64,000 nt of DNA from Tetramitus jugosus. Its lineage: Eukaryota > Heterolobosea > Eutetramitea > Acrasida > Vahlkampfiidae. The notes below the pieces were generated by a model that was not told the origin of the DNA, ran no database searches, and saw only the letters and a program-made list of their open reading frames with translations. Below, one piece after another: positions 18,691 to 29,647 of the stretch (the first letter of the stretch is position 1; each line of letters begins with the position of its first letter). A program made the position numbers and the translations under genes. Where the stretch lies: the NCBI GenBank assembly GCA_937625935.1, contig OW569381.1, forward strand, positions 186,001 to 250,000, in the 5' to 3' direction.

Positions 18691-21600
18691 TCAAGGTCTC
18701 ATTGATCTTCTTGTTCGCTTTCTTCTTTTGCTTTTGTGATCCTCATCCTCATTGTTATCCTCCTCGTTTGATTCTTCCACGATTTCTCTCTTCTTTCTCT
18801 TTGTTGATTTCTTACTATCTTTCTTGTTTTTTAGGAACTGTCTTGTGATATCAATCAATGCTTTATCACTCATGAGGTCCATAGGCGTTTGGTCATTAGA
18901 GTCCCTGATGTTAGTGTCAGCTCCAAATTCGAGTAAGTCTTGAAGAATGTCTCGCGAAGAGGAGAGTGAAACTACATGAAGACAAGTTCTACCACTCTTG
19001 TTCTGGATATTGATGAATTGTGCTACTTCCTCCAGTTTTAGATCGTCAAAGGAAGGTCGGTTGCCTTTTGTTCGTTTTGTTCGTCTGGGTTCATTTTGGC
19101 TGTTCCGGAATCGGCTAACGATGGAGAACAAGATAGAGGACCATTCATTTCCTACACATTTGTTTTGAGGATACTTGGCCAATAGATGTAAGAGAGTGTT
19201 TCCTGTCTTGGGATCAACAGCTTTCACTGAATGATCCAACAAGGTATCCTTTTCATGATGACGAACAAGCCAATCAAACATGTGGCTGCCTACTTCATTC
19301 ACTAGAAGTTGCAGTGTAGTAAGAGAGCCAAACGCGAGTTCATCATTTTCGTTTTCTGCAGATGGGATTTGGGTCATCAGTTCGAGCCATGACGGATCTG
19401 CTTCTTTTTCTTCGGTTGCAATCATTAGAGTTACAAACCTTTTCTCATAGTCTAAATTCAAATTATGATGAGACAAACATCTTCGGATAATGCGATGTAA
19501 TTGATGCTTAGTCGGGACGATATTGTGCTTTACAGCAGCAATCAATGCTAAATCATGGTACTTTTTCGCAAACGCAATATCAACTGGATTATCGAATTGA
19601 TCGGCAAAAGGACTGGTGTAAGGCCAGATAATTGAGAATGCATCCACCATATTAGCTTCACATGCAAGTATCGCAGCATTTCTTGGTTTTCTTCCATCCA
19701 CTACATCATTGTCCAGTGACTGGCTAATCAATTTAGATACTTCTGCCTTTGTTTTACACTTTCTCCTCCAATGCTTGATAATACACTGACATAGAGAGGC
19801 GTCTCTTTGGGCCGCAATGTGTAAGAGATTGGGTTTAGAATCCTGTGATTCGTCTCTAATAAAGACATTATGAGTACGATCCATCAATTTGTCAAACATT
19901 GGTACATCTATCGCAACTTCCAGAGCAAGGTACATCACTGGCAGGGGCACGACTTCATCGGGATTTTTGCTTGCAAACACTGGCTTATTCGCAATATCCC
20001 TCATTTTGATCGATAAATCATCCATTAGTTGAACACCATTTGATGCTTCGAGCAATATTTGAAGTGGACTTAAGCCAGATATATCTTCGAGGTGGTTTTC
20101 GGTTGATTTCTCAGATTTTTCATAAAGCATTTCTGGATAATGCTCAAGACAGAGAAGGGCACAGTGTTTGACAACCGGATAACTACTACAAGTGAATGAC
20201 TTCCGACTTTTGTTCATCTCTGATATTGCATCTGTTAAGTTTGATAGAAATTTGAACAAATAGTGCAAGGCATTGAAACCATGTTTCATCCTTGGACTTA
20301 AGAGCTCCGATAGAGGTTTTGAGGAAATAGATGGATTTAACATCAGATAGTTAATCAGTTGGTAATTGCAGTTGCGAATTGCTGATGTCACAATGGTGTC
20401 TCCCTCGTTGCTGAGAACGTCCACTTTGGCACCAGCTTTGATCAGTGTAACACTAATTTCATCAATAAAATTTTCAGGAGCTGAATGTTTGAGGAAACGC
20501 CTCGCAAAATGACGCGGGAGTACCTTTGAATTCTTTTGGTTGGCAAAGAACAAGGGGGTTTCTCCCTTTTCATTCAATGAGTTCGGGTCAAAGCCATTGT
20601 CCAGGAGCCATTGAATTGTTTTGGTTTGGGAATTCGCCATAGCTGCATGGAGCAGACTCCCAAATGATGTGGGATAGTTTTTCAGTGATTGATTCTGAGA
20701 AAAACAAGATAGCTTGGCAACTCTTTCAAGAGACTTGGTGGAGATCATCAGCTGAAGTGGGGTTTCGTTGTTCTTGTTCTTTGCATACAGGAGATTCTCG
20801 GGACAATTTGAGATGAGGTATTCCACAATATCTATTTGATGAGCAAGGCAGGCTGAATGAAGTACATTGTTACCAGATTTGTCCAAGACCGTGAGGGAAG
20901 CTCCCTTTTCCACCAGATATTGAATATCTTCCAATTCATTGTCGAAATCACTACTTGTTAGGCATAGTTGAATGAGTGGGAGCTCCTTTTGATCACCTTT
21001 AATTTTTCCATGTGAGTCCCCAAGAGAGATTAAATCGGGTCTCAAAGATAATAGGTATTGAATTAACTTGAATCGAACTGGGGAGCTCTCCTGATCAAGA
21101 AGTGCTCCTACCAGAAAATTTCGAACTCCATTGACTACCAACTCAGGCTTGAACCTTTCAATGATTATTTTAATCATCGATAGATTAGCGTTAGTGGAAC
21201 ATTCTGAAATTAATACACCCAGGAGGGTGTATGTCTTGAGGTAGGACCAATCGAACGGCTTATTAATATCAAAAACTAACTCTGGATACTTCATTCGGTT
21301 GATGTCTGTTAACAACTCCAAGACCTTGGAGACCACATTGGTATTCCTGCAAACAAACTTTGAGTCCAAGGTCAAGTAATGAGCAAGCTGAAACAGTTTT
21401 TTCTGCCCGGATAGGGCAAGTAACGGTTTGAACAAGGCATATTCACGAACAGCAATATCCACTATAGTTTCAATCGTTTCTTCTCTTAAATTGTTATTTC
21501 TTCTGTTCATGTGTAACAACACAATTCCTTCTTTCTTTGACAAGTAGTTCAGATATTGAACATACGAAACAACTGGAAGGTGAAGGTCACTCTCTCGATG

Positions 21601-22506
21601 CTCCTGTGTCTCCGGTTCAACGACTGACACCTCAAAATGTGGAAATACATCTTTTAGATGGGTAAATGTACTAATGTTCAAGTGTACGTAGGAGGAATCG
21701 AGAAGCGAGTAGTTCAATGTTAAGTTTTGAATATCAACTTCAATCAACTCAGCCCGAAGGTTTCTTACGAAATCATCATCGGATATCACCATTCCATCTC
21801 TCGCCTTCTTAGAAAAAAGTGAAAACAAAATTAATAGTTCGTCTGAGGGAAGATGCAATCCAATGAAGTTAAGGTTCTTAGTCGAGCGAGGCAATGAACA
21901 AGCAATCGTGTACACGTCTTTCAGGTTAATAAAGTCATTCCTCCAAAAGTGATCACGCGAATGTCTTGTTCCCAAAACATCCAACGTTTCAAGTCGCTTC
22001 AAATTTGGCAACAAAATTTCCACACAAACCAAAAACTCACCTCTATCAGAGAATGAGCACAATCCCAACTTTAAGTGCTTCACATTGCAAAACACATTCG
22101 CCAAGAATGCAAATATTGAGTGCCTCCGGTAAAGTACTTTAGAATCCATTCGATATCCCCTTCCAGTTCCACCAATGGGCTTAAACTGAACAATTTGATT
22201 GTCATCTCTCACGTAGAACTTTGGCCTTCCATCATCCACCAGATTCAAATACGTTACATTGCCATACACTTGTTCTTGGAATTCATAGAGCCATTGGGAG
22301 CACACTGATCTCAACATGAAGTAGAATGGAAAAGCAGGAATGAATGACATGATTGAATGGAAAATGTCTCTTGGAATCGGTTGATCAGCCATGACAAAAA
22401 ATCCCAAAAGTTTGTCTCTTTCTCTCTCTGGATCTCTTTGCCATGTGTTTGAGTCTATAATACCGCCATCTGCTTCTTCCTCTGGTGGGTTTTGTTGCTC
22501 TTGCAT
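18691..22506 (-). CDS. F-box/ankyrin-repeat protein, copy 1
   Basis: 1,271 residues from the ATG at 22506. Near the N-terminus, WQRDPERERDKLLGFFV precedes an F-box (PIPRDIFHSIMSFIPAFPFYF...SVCSQWLYEF). Then comes an LRR-like strip (NVKHLKLGL, LKRLETLDVLG) and, over residues 380-1240, many ankyrin repeats (for example KSGNNVLHSACLAHQIDIVEYL, KTGNTLLHLLAKYP, SGRTCLHVVS). The C-terminus is a Lys/Arg/Glu-rich tail with basic clusters resembling nuclear signals. F-box proteins of this kind select substrates for SCF ubiquitin ligases; the ankyrin repeats would bind the substrate. It is a paralogue of the gene at 38099-42139, in inverted orientation 15.6 kb away. Confidence 0.88.
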   Translation of the reverse strand: MQEQQNPPEEEADGGIIDSNTWQRDPERERDKLLGFFVMADQPIPRDIFHSIMSFIPAFPFYFMLRSVCSQWLYEFQEQVYGNVTYLNLVDDGRPKFYVRDDNQIVQFKPIGGTGRGYRMDSKVLYRRHSIFAFLANVFCNVKHLKLGLCSFSDRGEFLVCVEILLPNLKRLETLDVLGTRHSRDHFWRNDFINLKDVYTIACSLPRSTKNLNFIGLHLPSDELLILFSLFSKKARDGMVISDDDFVRNLRAELIEVDIQNLTLNYSLLDSSYVHLNISTFTHLKDVFPHFEVSVVEPETQEHRESDLHLPVVSYVQYLNYLSKKEGIVLLHMNRRNNNLREETIETIVDIAVREYALFKPLLALSGQKKLFQLAHYLTLDSKFVCRNTNVVSKVLELLTDINRMKYPELVFDINKPFDWSYLKTYTLLGVLISECSTNANLSMIKIIIERFKPELVVNGVRNFLVGALLDQESSPVRFKLIQYLLSLRPDLISLGDSHGKIKGDQKELPLIQLCLTSSDFDNELEDIQYLVEKGASLTVLDKSGNNVLHSACLAHQIDIVEYLISNCPENLLYAKNKNNETPLQLMISTKSLERVAKLSCFSQNQSLKNYPTSFGSLLHAAMANSQTKTIQWLLDNGFDPNSLNEKGETPLFFANQKNSKVLPRHFARRFLKHSAPENFIDEISVTLIKAGAKVDVLSNEGDTIVTSAIRNCNYQLINYLMLNPSISSKPLSELLSPRMKHGFNALHYLFKFLSNLTDAISEMNKSRKSFTCSSYPVVKHCALLCLEHYPEMLYEKSEKSTENHLEDISGLSPLQILLEASNGVQLMDDLSIKMRDIANKPVFASKNPDEVVPLPVMYLALEVAIDVPMFDKLMDRTHNVFIRDESQDSKPNLLHIAAQRDASLCQCIIKHWRRKCKTKAEVSKLISQSLDNDVVDGRKPRNAAILACEANMVDAFSIIWPYTSPFADQFDNPVDIAFAKKYHDLALIAAVKHNIVPTKHQLHRIIRRCLSHHNLNLDYEKRFVTLMIATEEKEADPSWLELMTQIPSAENENDELAFGSLTTLQLLVNEVGSHMFDWLVRHHEKDTLLDHSVKAVDPKTGNTLLHLLAKYPQNKCVGNEWSSILFSIVSRFRNSQNEPRRTKRTKGNRPSFDDLKLEEVAQFINIQNKSGRTCLHVVSLSSSRDILQDLLEFGADTNIRDSNDQTPMDLMSDKALIDITRQFLKNKKDSKKSTKRKKREIVEESNEEDNNEDEDHKSKRRKRTRRSMRP
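22152..22440 (-). repeat. segment nearly identical to copy 2
   Basis: This F-box-coding stretch aligns almost base for base, including third codon positions, with 38305-38594, whereas the sequences just downstream fall to roughly half identity in protein. The break is sharp after GGTG(R/K)GY. Confidence 0.75.
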
Positions 22507-22847
22507 TCTTTTGCTACTTCTCGAAAAAACTGGAACTTCGCGCTTCCAGCGCGTACGAAAAATACAAGTTGCTTTTTGCGCATGGAAAGACCACAACCAG
22601 GTTAACTTTGGTTTAAGAACACATCGACATCACTTTTTCGGCTCAACTCCGCCACTGTTATTGTTGGTTAGAATGTCAAGTTTTTTCACACAAATTAGAA
22701 CGTAACTGTATTTAGAAAGTCGCAAAATTTTTTTCCACTTTTGGTCGGAAGATGCATCTACGATTAAAGAAAGCAATCGTTCATGTCAGCTTGGTGAGAA
22801 TGTTGATAATATTGGATGTTCGAGACATGTCGTGATTCCGTGATGCT

Positions 22848-23740
22848 CTAATTCTTCTTCAAGAAAGCAAAAACGTACTCTGCAGGGTTTAGTTCAGGTG
22901 AGTACATAGGTAAGAGTAGTAGCTGGATGCCCAGCCTACCCAATGTTTCAACAATCAATGAAAAGGTGTATGCACCAACATATACAGACGCATTATCAAT
23001 CAACAAAACATCCCCCTGCTCAAGTAGCCTCCACGAATACAATCTACTATGAACACGAAACAATCATACTGAGTATTTGATCCTTCTCGAATCTCTGCAA
23101 TGATTGGCATCTCCTTATTAGGAGTAGTCATCAAGGTCATTGAATATGACTCCCTTAGATCAGTCTCTCAACAACAATCGACTTTCCGCGCTATCCCAAA
23201 CCTTTCTTCTTATCCAAGTCTTTGGTGTACTTCGTCCACGTACTTAATATTATTCATTCCATACTTCTTCACCAATTCAGGGGTACCTCTGACGTGATTA
23301 AACCATCTATCCACATTCTGCACAGTATATTTTAACTTTTATTTTGACATTCTTGAACCCCATCCCAGACTTGGATAGAATCTGCAAATTGTGAATGTAC
23401 TCACTTTGGTTCCTGTAAGCGTTTAAAGCACAGTTGCTATTGATTGTAATGATGACTGTGGGTACAGCTTTCCAAGCATGTACAGATGAGCTTTGTCTTG
23501 ACTTGTCAACTTACACTATCTAAATCCACCATGCCTGAATGAAAAGTTGGATCCTTTAGGCTTCCTCATCCAATACTTTACCTGCCTAACACTAACTTTG
23601 AAGTATCAACAACTTCATTCATTGGCATCCCTCTCATCAATGAACGTGCTGCTGCGAATCGTAGTTTGTAGTCAACAGTTATTTTCAGTTGTTAAGATGA
23701 CTTCCTCCTATGTGGCCCTCTCGATATGTGTTGTTTATTG
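22848..23740 (-). pseudogene. Tc1/mariner-like transposase remnant
   Basis: Read on the minus strand across several frameshifts and stops, the order is that of a Tc1/mariner or IS630-type transposase: an N-terminal helix-turn-helix-like part (YKLRFAAARSLMRGMPMNEV), a linker (LYMLGKLYPQSSLQSIATVL), the first catalytic Asp (NIKYVDEVH), the second in LLIDNAS, and the third acid in YSPELNPAEYVFAFLKK. Counting by hand, 38 residues separate the second Asp and the Glu. I see no terminal inverted repeats with confidence. Cut-and-paste transposition by this family uses a TA target (family knowledge). It is inactive. Confidence 0.75.
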
Positions 23741-24587
23741 AACACTGCACAATTGAACCGCCAAAAAGAAAGTCGTTTTGAAAAAACAACAAGACTGCGC
23801 TGGTCAGTTCAACATCAACCAGCAACTGACTAATCAATCATCACATAGCAAAACAACTATTACTCAATCTTCTACTCCATCACCAGCTACTTCTTCATCT
23901 CATTCATCAACACAATCACAAACTCAACCTCAACCACCACTACAATCACCAACTCAATCATCATCGACAGCATATGATAATTCACAAAAACAAGATGATA
24001 ACAGTTTAGTCTCAAACGGTTCAAGATTCTGCAGTAAATGCCACAAACCGCAAGCCGTGTACCAATAAAATGTGATGGTAAGTGTGAATGGCAACGATGT
24101 CCAGTAAAGAAGGAGCAATATGTTCAAATGAAAGAAAGTATGAGAGTAAAGTCCAACAAGCCTGGTATCACTCTTGTGAAACAAGAGAGTCGCAGTGGAA
24201 GAGTTCAAGCAAGTTTACATCTCCCAGATTGCAGATGAGCTCAAGCTTCTCGAACAAGAGTGTCAAGCCAAGGAACAATCAACCTCCAAACTATCAAGTT
24301 CTGTATTACATGCAAGTCCCATCAAGCGATTGAGAGAAGATGAAGATAGTGGAGACTCGTCTGCAAAGAAGGCTAGAACAGAGCTTTATTTCAAAGCATT
24401 TCTTGTTACTTTTACCAAGAAAAAGGGTACCAGTGCATCCACTGCAACTGTAATCACAGACCAGTAAACAGGTTTCAAATGTCAATTCCACTTTTGGTCC
24501 TATCCAAAAGTGGATAAATTTTTTTGTGTGAGAGCAAAAACTTGACTCTAACCAACAATACCAAAACAATCACATCATCACAATCAA
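23741..24587 (+). pseudogene. broken Cys-rich/low-complexity reading frames upstream of the zinc-finger gene
   Basis: Three overlapping plus-strand frames follow one another: a Gln/Ser/Thr-rich piece ending FCSKCHKPQAVYQ, a Cys-rich piece (KCDGKCEWQRCPVKKEQ), and a helical piece (KLLEQECQAKEQSTSK) with a basic tail. Read together they look like the N-terminal part of one protein broken by indels. Its relation to the zinc-finger frame that begins at 24588 is by position only. Confidence 0.4.
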
Positions 24588-26968
24588 ATGGGGAGACACA
24601 AGGAGGCGAGGTTCGTCTGCAAATTCTGTCCCAACATTCCACCATCAGCAGCATCAACAATCAGACAACACGTACGACACTTTCACTACATGGATCGTCG
24701 ATTTTTGAAGAACATGAGTGCTCACGAGAAGAATCGATTCAATTATACGCAACACATGGAGCAAGTGTCGCAGGACGTTCCCAATTTAAACGCAACAGTG
24801 AATCAGAATTTACTACTAGTGGAACCACAAGAAGCTGTTCCAATTGCAACAATCAATGGTGATGCACCATTGACATTCGAAGGCATTAATTTAGATTTGG
24901 TCGAGAGGTGTAGCTACTCTGTAACTGCGAAAGAGAAAGATATTCTCGATCCAGCAATCAAACTGTTGAGACAGATGCTCCAATCAATCAAAAAAAGAAC
25001 TCCAAAGGATATCAATCTACTGGAGTATGACATTGAGACTCATAAGGAGTATATAGGTGAAGAATTGTTGTATTTTTTCAATGAATTATTGTGGAACAAT
25101 TACGCAGTCCAGGAGTTGGATAGATACAATGATATGATTAGAAGGAGAGATGAACTGACTCCAACCAGATCTCTATACAGAAAGTTTCGATACTTCAACA
25201 AGAAGAATAAGGCTGTGCTCAGCATTGCTGGAATTATCGGCAGTGTATATAATCAAACGATTGGTATGAATTTGAAGTTGTTGAGAACAATTGTATGGAA
25301 CACAAAAGCTGTTCCGAATGAGATCGTCAATACTAGCCAAGGATTAGGCTTAACTGCAGATGTATCGAAACTATCGAGAGACTTTACTGGAGAAAGTTTT
25401 GTGACAGATTACCAGACTCAATTATATGATTATATCAAATCAGCTGCAGCAGAAGGAAGAGCATCTAGCGTTGCAGATAACAATCATTTCAGTTGTTCTG
25501 CTGGTGTTTACCATGCAACAGATAAGTGGAAGAAGCAGAAGCATGATGTTAATCATTTACCGAGCTTCGAAGATCCACAATCTAGTTTCATTGGAGAGCA
25601 GGAGATGGACCGATTGCTTGGTGATGAATCTGACGACGATCGAAGAGTAGACGATGATAGCACGTTCCAGTTGAGCTCTAGTTCTATATCGACCAGTTCA
25701 AACAGATCTGGTATCGAGTTACCCTCTCCTATAGCACCAGCAAGCAAGAAGAGATCACTACCAGACAGTCCATTTGTAACGCCTGTCAAGCGATCCAAGT
25801 CTAGAAGACATGATCCTCCAACGACCAATACACCAGATGATCATATTCCCAAGAACACCACACTTTCCAAGACGCAACCAATTCGAGAATCAGTTGAGAG
25901 CTACGAAGATATTGACAGTGACATATTCGAATTGACGGATTCGAGAAGAACCAAGTGTGCTCTCTCATATTTGGTGATCAACAGACTCATCAGAATTTCA
26001 GAAAGTTGCAGTCCAAAGCATTCTCTGATCCAGATCAAGAAGACAATTCGGCACAAGATGGCAAGAGAGCTGGAATCTATGCGGTGAATGGAGATCTACA
26101 TTTGATGTTTGCGATATGCCATGGAATTGGAATACAATACCGTGACTTTGGATTGAAGGAGATGTCATGTGGTGTTGGTATTGACAAGGAGTGGTATGAT
26201 CTGAAGGACAAAGACTTCGTATTGGCCAAGAATGTGTTGATGATTGTCTATCACTCGATGTGGAATCTCATGGTACAGAAGTTCAATGATCATGCAATAG
26301 AACACAATCTGGAAAAGAATCTGGAACAGTTCAGACATTGGGGAAATGATCTAGCCAAGACTAATCATTTGAAACCATGGTTCCAATTCATCACAGAAGA
26401 TGGGCTCTGTTTCAGAAGAATGTTCGAGGCAATTCGTTTCAAGAACTGGAATCTGCGAGTGACAATGATCAAGTTGACTTTGAGATTGTGTATCAGAACG
26501 AACAAGACAAACTATCAGAGATTATTGGCTCAGCATCTCGTGGATCTGAACTACGTTATACCAGAGTATTACTTGGAACTGTTGAATTTGAATTTTGTTG
26601 TTCCGTGCAAGCACAAAGCTGGAAGATACATCGCACTAGATGAGTTGAATGAAGTGATGAACCACTGGTTGAAGGAGCATTGTAAGACAGTGATACACAG
26701 CCGTATTGATCATCTGAGTAAGCATCACAATTTGTTGGAACATCTTTGTGACAAGTATGATTCATTTGTTGCCACCAGGCGATATGATCCATCAGACAAA
26801 CTGCTGCATGCAAAGATTATAGATGGATTCACTGCAATCCTGTCTGATATCGATTCATATTTTAAGGAGAATGTTGGCAATGCCTCTCGTTTCCAGTATG
26901 CGTGGACCAAAGAAGAATACAATACATTCATATCAGAGGAGATTGGATCATCTTTGTATTTGAATTAA
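24588..26968 (+). pseudogene. zinc-finger/DUF6589-like element protein, one frameshift
   Basis: Two frames in tandem: 24588-26087 (499 residues) and 25955-26968. The N-terminus carries a C2H2 finger (FVCKFCPNIPP...RQHVRHFH). The second frame, entered near 25940-25955, reads IFGDQQTHQNFRKLQSKAF, then AVNGDLHLMFAICHGI and a helical C-terminal region. This order resembles DUF6589 (a GDQxT motif and a GD-H-LMxx segment), a domain found in multicopy eukaryotic genes that are suspected to be transposon-derived. I could not see terminal repeats with certainty. If the frameshift is a real mutation, this is a dead element gene; if a sequencing error, a single protein of about 790 residues. Confidence 0.5.
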
Positions 26969-27018
26969 TAGAATTAGTGTTCATTCAATATGCTTGTGTT
27001 CAATCTATTGCTTGTGTG

Positions 27019-27099
27019 ACTTTTGTTAATGAGAGCTGACAGTGTATTGTATGCATGATTAATTTATTAATCACAACCGGCTCTCGTCAAACAAAAAGT
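27019..27099. repeat. imperfect inverted repeat 3' of the zinc-finger element
   Basis: ACTTTTGTTAATGAGAGC at 27019-27036 roughly mirrors GCTCTCGTCAAACAAAAAGT at 27080-27099. It might be a structured RNA 3' end or a remnant of a terminal repeat. No partner at the 5' side was found. Confidence 0.3.
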
Positions 27100-28520
27100 T
27101 TACAATAATTAATAAAAGCCAAATTTGGTAATCCTCATAGCTGACTGTGCTTCCATTGCAGATGATCAGATGAAGATGAGGAAAGGGATCCGAAAACATA
27201 TCACTACAGTTGGAGAATTAGGTTTGACATACTTCCGTTCCACATTACATGGGATAAAACTTTTGTTCCTTCAAACTTTCAACCAAAAATTACCAACAAG
27301 CAAAGAAAAAGCAAAAGGCAATGAAGAAGTCATATGATGACTTGTCCACCAAGCGGGAGAGCACAATAATGTCGTAGTGAAGAGGAAGATTGATTCCGGG
27401 TTGAAAAATTCATCGCATGGAGATTCACTGGATCCAGAAATAGTGGAATCAAAGACACTCAGCTATGGCATCACCTATAGACAAGGCAATACCTTCTCTA
27501 TTGCTCTGACGCAACAGCAAGCAGACTAAAAACACTAACCAAAATTGGGTGGGAATGGAATTCCCATCTTGGAATCTCAACCGTTAACAAAATTGTATCC
27601 ATTCCTTCATCTCACATGGATTACGAAGCATTTCGAGGAATTCACCAGGGACGAGATATTGTTCTTTGGTTAGACTTTTAATTAGAGATGATGGCTGAAC
27701 TTGAGCAAGAGAACATCACATTAGAATATGATTGAGCTGGGAGACTTCCACTTCAGTTACATCACACTACCTAACGTGTTTCTCAATAATCAACCCAATT
27801 TTTATGGACCGGCAATGATTCATTCGAGCAGGACAGGCTTCAGTCATTCACAGTTCTTCATGACGCTCAAAAGCCTGAACAGCAAGATACTTGCAATCGA
27901 TACAGACAAGGAGAGAGCAATTTCCATTGCTTCCGAATTTCCACAGGCACTGTACTTGATTCACTCATACTTCAGGACAACAGAGAAGAATCTCGTTTGC
28001 GGAGGAGTTGGAGGACGAATCCATGTCAACAGGTGGAAGAAAGAGGGATGTTATTTACCGATGGTTTCAAACAACAGTTGAAGGATAAAATGAATTCTGT
28101 TGTCATTGAACATGTGTGTCAACCAGCGAACAACATTCTGTCCAGACACAAAGAAATTGTGGAGATTCATCCCAATCCAAGAGTTCTTGGAAGATTCCAG
28201 ACTTAAGACAAGTCATCGAAAAAGATTACGCACTCAAATGTCTTGGATGAAAACAATCAGTCGAAGAAAACGATGGAGTGGAAAACAGACAAATTGAGGG
28301 AAGCGAGAACAGGATCTGCCCCTGTTGTTTTGCTCAAGATTAATAATGTGCCTGAACATGCACCATTTTCTCGTACTGTTCAACACAGTAGAACGCAAAT
28401 GAGGAGACAACAGTGGTGGATTCTTCTTATCCTTCGAAGGGTGCATGGTATTTGACATAAAAAAATGAGCCGATTTTTGTAAATTACATAAAATTTTCAA
28501 GTAAAATCACTTTTTCAGAT
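27100..28520 (+). pseudogene. decayed transposase-like region (MULE-like fragment)
   Basis: The 27728-28081 frame (IELGDFHFSYITLPNVFLNN, then FYGPAMIHSSRTGFSHSQFF, ILAIDTDKERAISIASEFP) has the pattern of a MULE-type transposase core: a strand leading to an initial acidic residue, GPAMIH, and a second acid in the AIDTDKERA segment. It then breaks into other frames downstream (28081-28455). No CCHC or terminal inverted repeats are recognisable. The identification rests on pattern alone. Confidence 0.35.
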
Positions 28521-28528
28521 AAAACGTT

Positions 28529-28599
28529 CTCGAGCACCGGGAATCGAACCCGGGTCGCCAGAGTGACAGTCTGGAATGCTACCCCTATACCATGCCCGA
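28529..28599 (-). tRNA. tRNA-Asp (GTC)
   Basis: On the minus strand a cloverleaf of 71 bases: acceptor TCGGGCA / TGCTCGA with one G-T pair, D arm TGGTATAGGGGTAGCA, anticodon stem CCAGA / TCTGG with loop CTGTCAC (anticodon GTC), T arm ending GGTTCGATTCC. Discriminator G. No intron. A LINE ORF1 remnant begins 60-65 bp upstream of its 5' end. Confidence 0.95.
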
Positions 28600-28661
28600 T
28601 TTACACTAATTCTCTTAGCTAGATATATACTAATTATAACGAACAAAAAAACGAACACACA

Positions 28662-29210
28662 CCCCTGTTGTTCGTGAGTATGAGAATCCACGCTATGCTG
28701 TGTGGACCACAGCACCAAGAGAAACTGCACCAAGCAGCAAGGAGGTCATCATCATTGGAAAGTGTGATGACTCTCCCAAGGCTGGATTTTGGTGAATGGC
28801 TCACCAGGGTCCAAGTTATCAAGAAGGGCCCCAAGAGGTTTGTTGCGTGGGTAACTGTTGTTGATGACAACATTTTTGTTGAGTTTTTCAACCGCAACAA
28901 GAAGGTGAGTGGCTGCAAGTCAGCACTCAAGCACAACGTTGATTGTGCCAAGAAGGTCCTCCACGGTGTCAAAGGTAAGACGGAGGACGACATCAAGGCC
29001 ATGCTTGGCACAACAAAGGTCAAGAACGTGCTCAAGAAGCACAACACCGCCTTTGTTGTGATGTAGTCCGAAACGTATGCCGAAGCTTTGCTTCGAAACG
29101 TTCAATAAAACCAAAGCACTTCCTTCAACGCCCACGTAATCCTGTCAAGGCTGTCAACAATAGGCAGACCAAGATGTACCAAGAGCTCCTGGCTGTGAGT
29201 TGAACACAGC
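28662..29210 (+). pseudogene. broken LINE ORF1 copy upstream of tRNA-Asp
   Basis: Translated in two frames, this gives VVREYENPRYAVWTTA (matching KEYGNSRYAVWTTA of the ORF1 at 3.7 kb), then FGEWLTRVQVIKKG, FVAWVTV, KKHNTAFVVM and an in-frame TAG where the other copy has MGDETY. A frameshift near 28780 and the stop at 29064 make it inactive. It begins a little inside the ORF1 start. Orientation: 5' end toward tRNA-Asp. The 3' side ends near AAGATGTACCAAGAGCTCCTGG; no poly(A) tract was found. Confidence 0.75.
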
Positions 29211-29647
29211 CAGGTTGAGGAGCATCTCGGGTATCGAACAAAAAAGTCTTTAGGAATTGTAAACTTTCTCCTGTCACGTTTAACACTTTGGATCTATTGT
29301 GTTTCTTTTCCCACAGTTCTCGATGTTATCACCTTGAATTTTTGATTGGATTATTTTGCGATTAATTTTTATAAGGAAAAATTCCGTAACTAACGAATTT
29401 TACAAAATCCAAAAGTTGATCGGAAATAAAAGTGCAATCTCTTTGAGTAAAACTAAGGGTTAAGCTCCTTGTAAGCAAAATAACTAATGAATGTACAATT
29501 ATTTAAGAAGAGGAATTGTGGGTCGGAATATGGTGCTCTCAAATTATTATCAGTGGATCAAATGAATACGAAATCTCTAACATTGCATTCTCCCTTATCT
29601 TCCTTGTCACCACTATGTCCAATAAATATTGATACTTGCGACGTAAT
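29211..29647. other. spacer without a supported gene
   Basis: About 440 AT-rich bases between the LINE ORF1 remnant and the decayed minus-strand coding region. No gene seen. Confidence 0.45.

Noticed and set aside
28614-28660. CRISPR-like or tandem repeat near tRNA-Asp (CGAACA units)
   Set aside because: Two short A/C-rich repeats only; eukaryotic context.
28640-29245. Direct repeat CGAACAAAAAA (28640-28650 and 29235-29245) as target-site duplication of the LINE near tRNA-Asp
   Set aside because: It is A-rich and only 11 bp, and there is no poly(A) tail before the right copy, so it may be coincidence. The tRNA-Asp case therefore has no confirmed insertion boundary.
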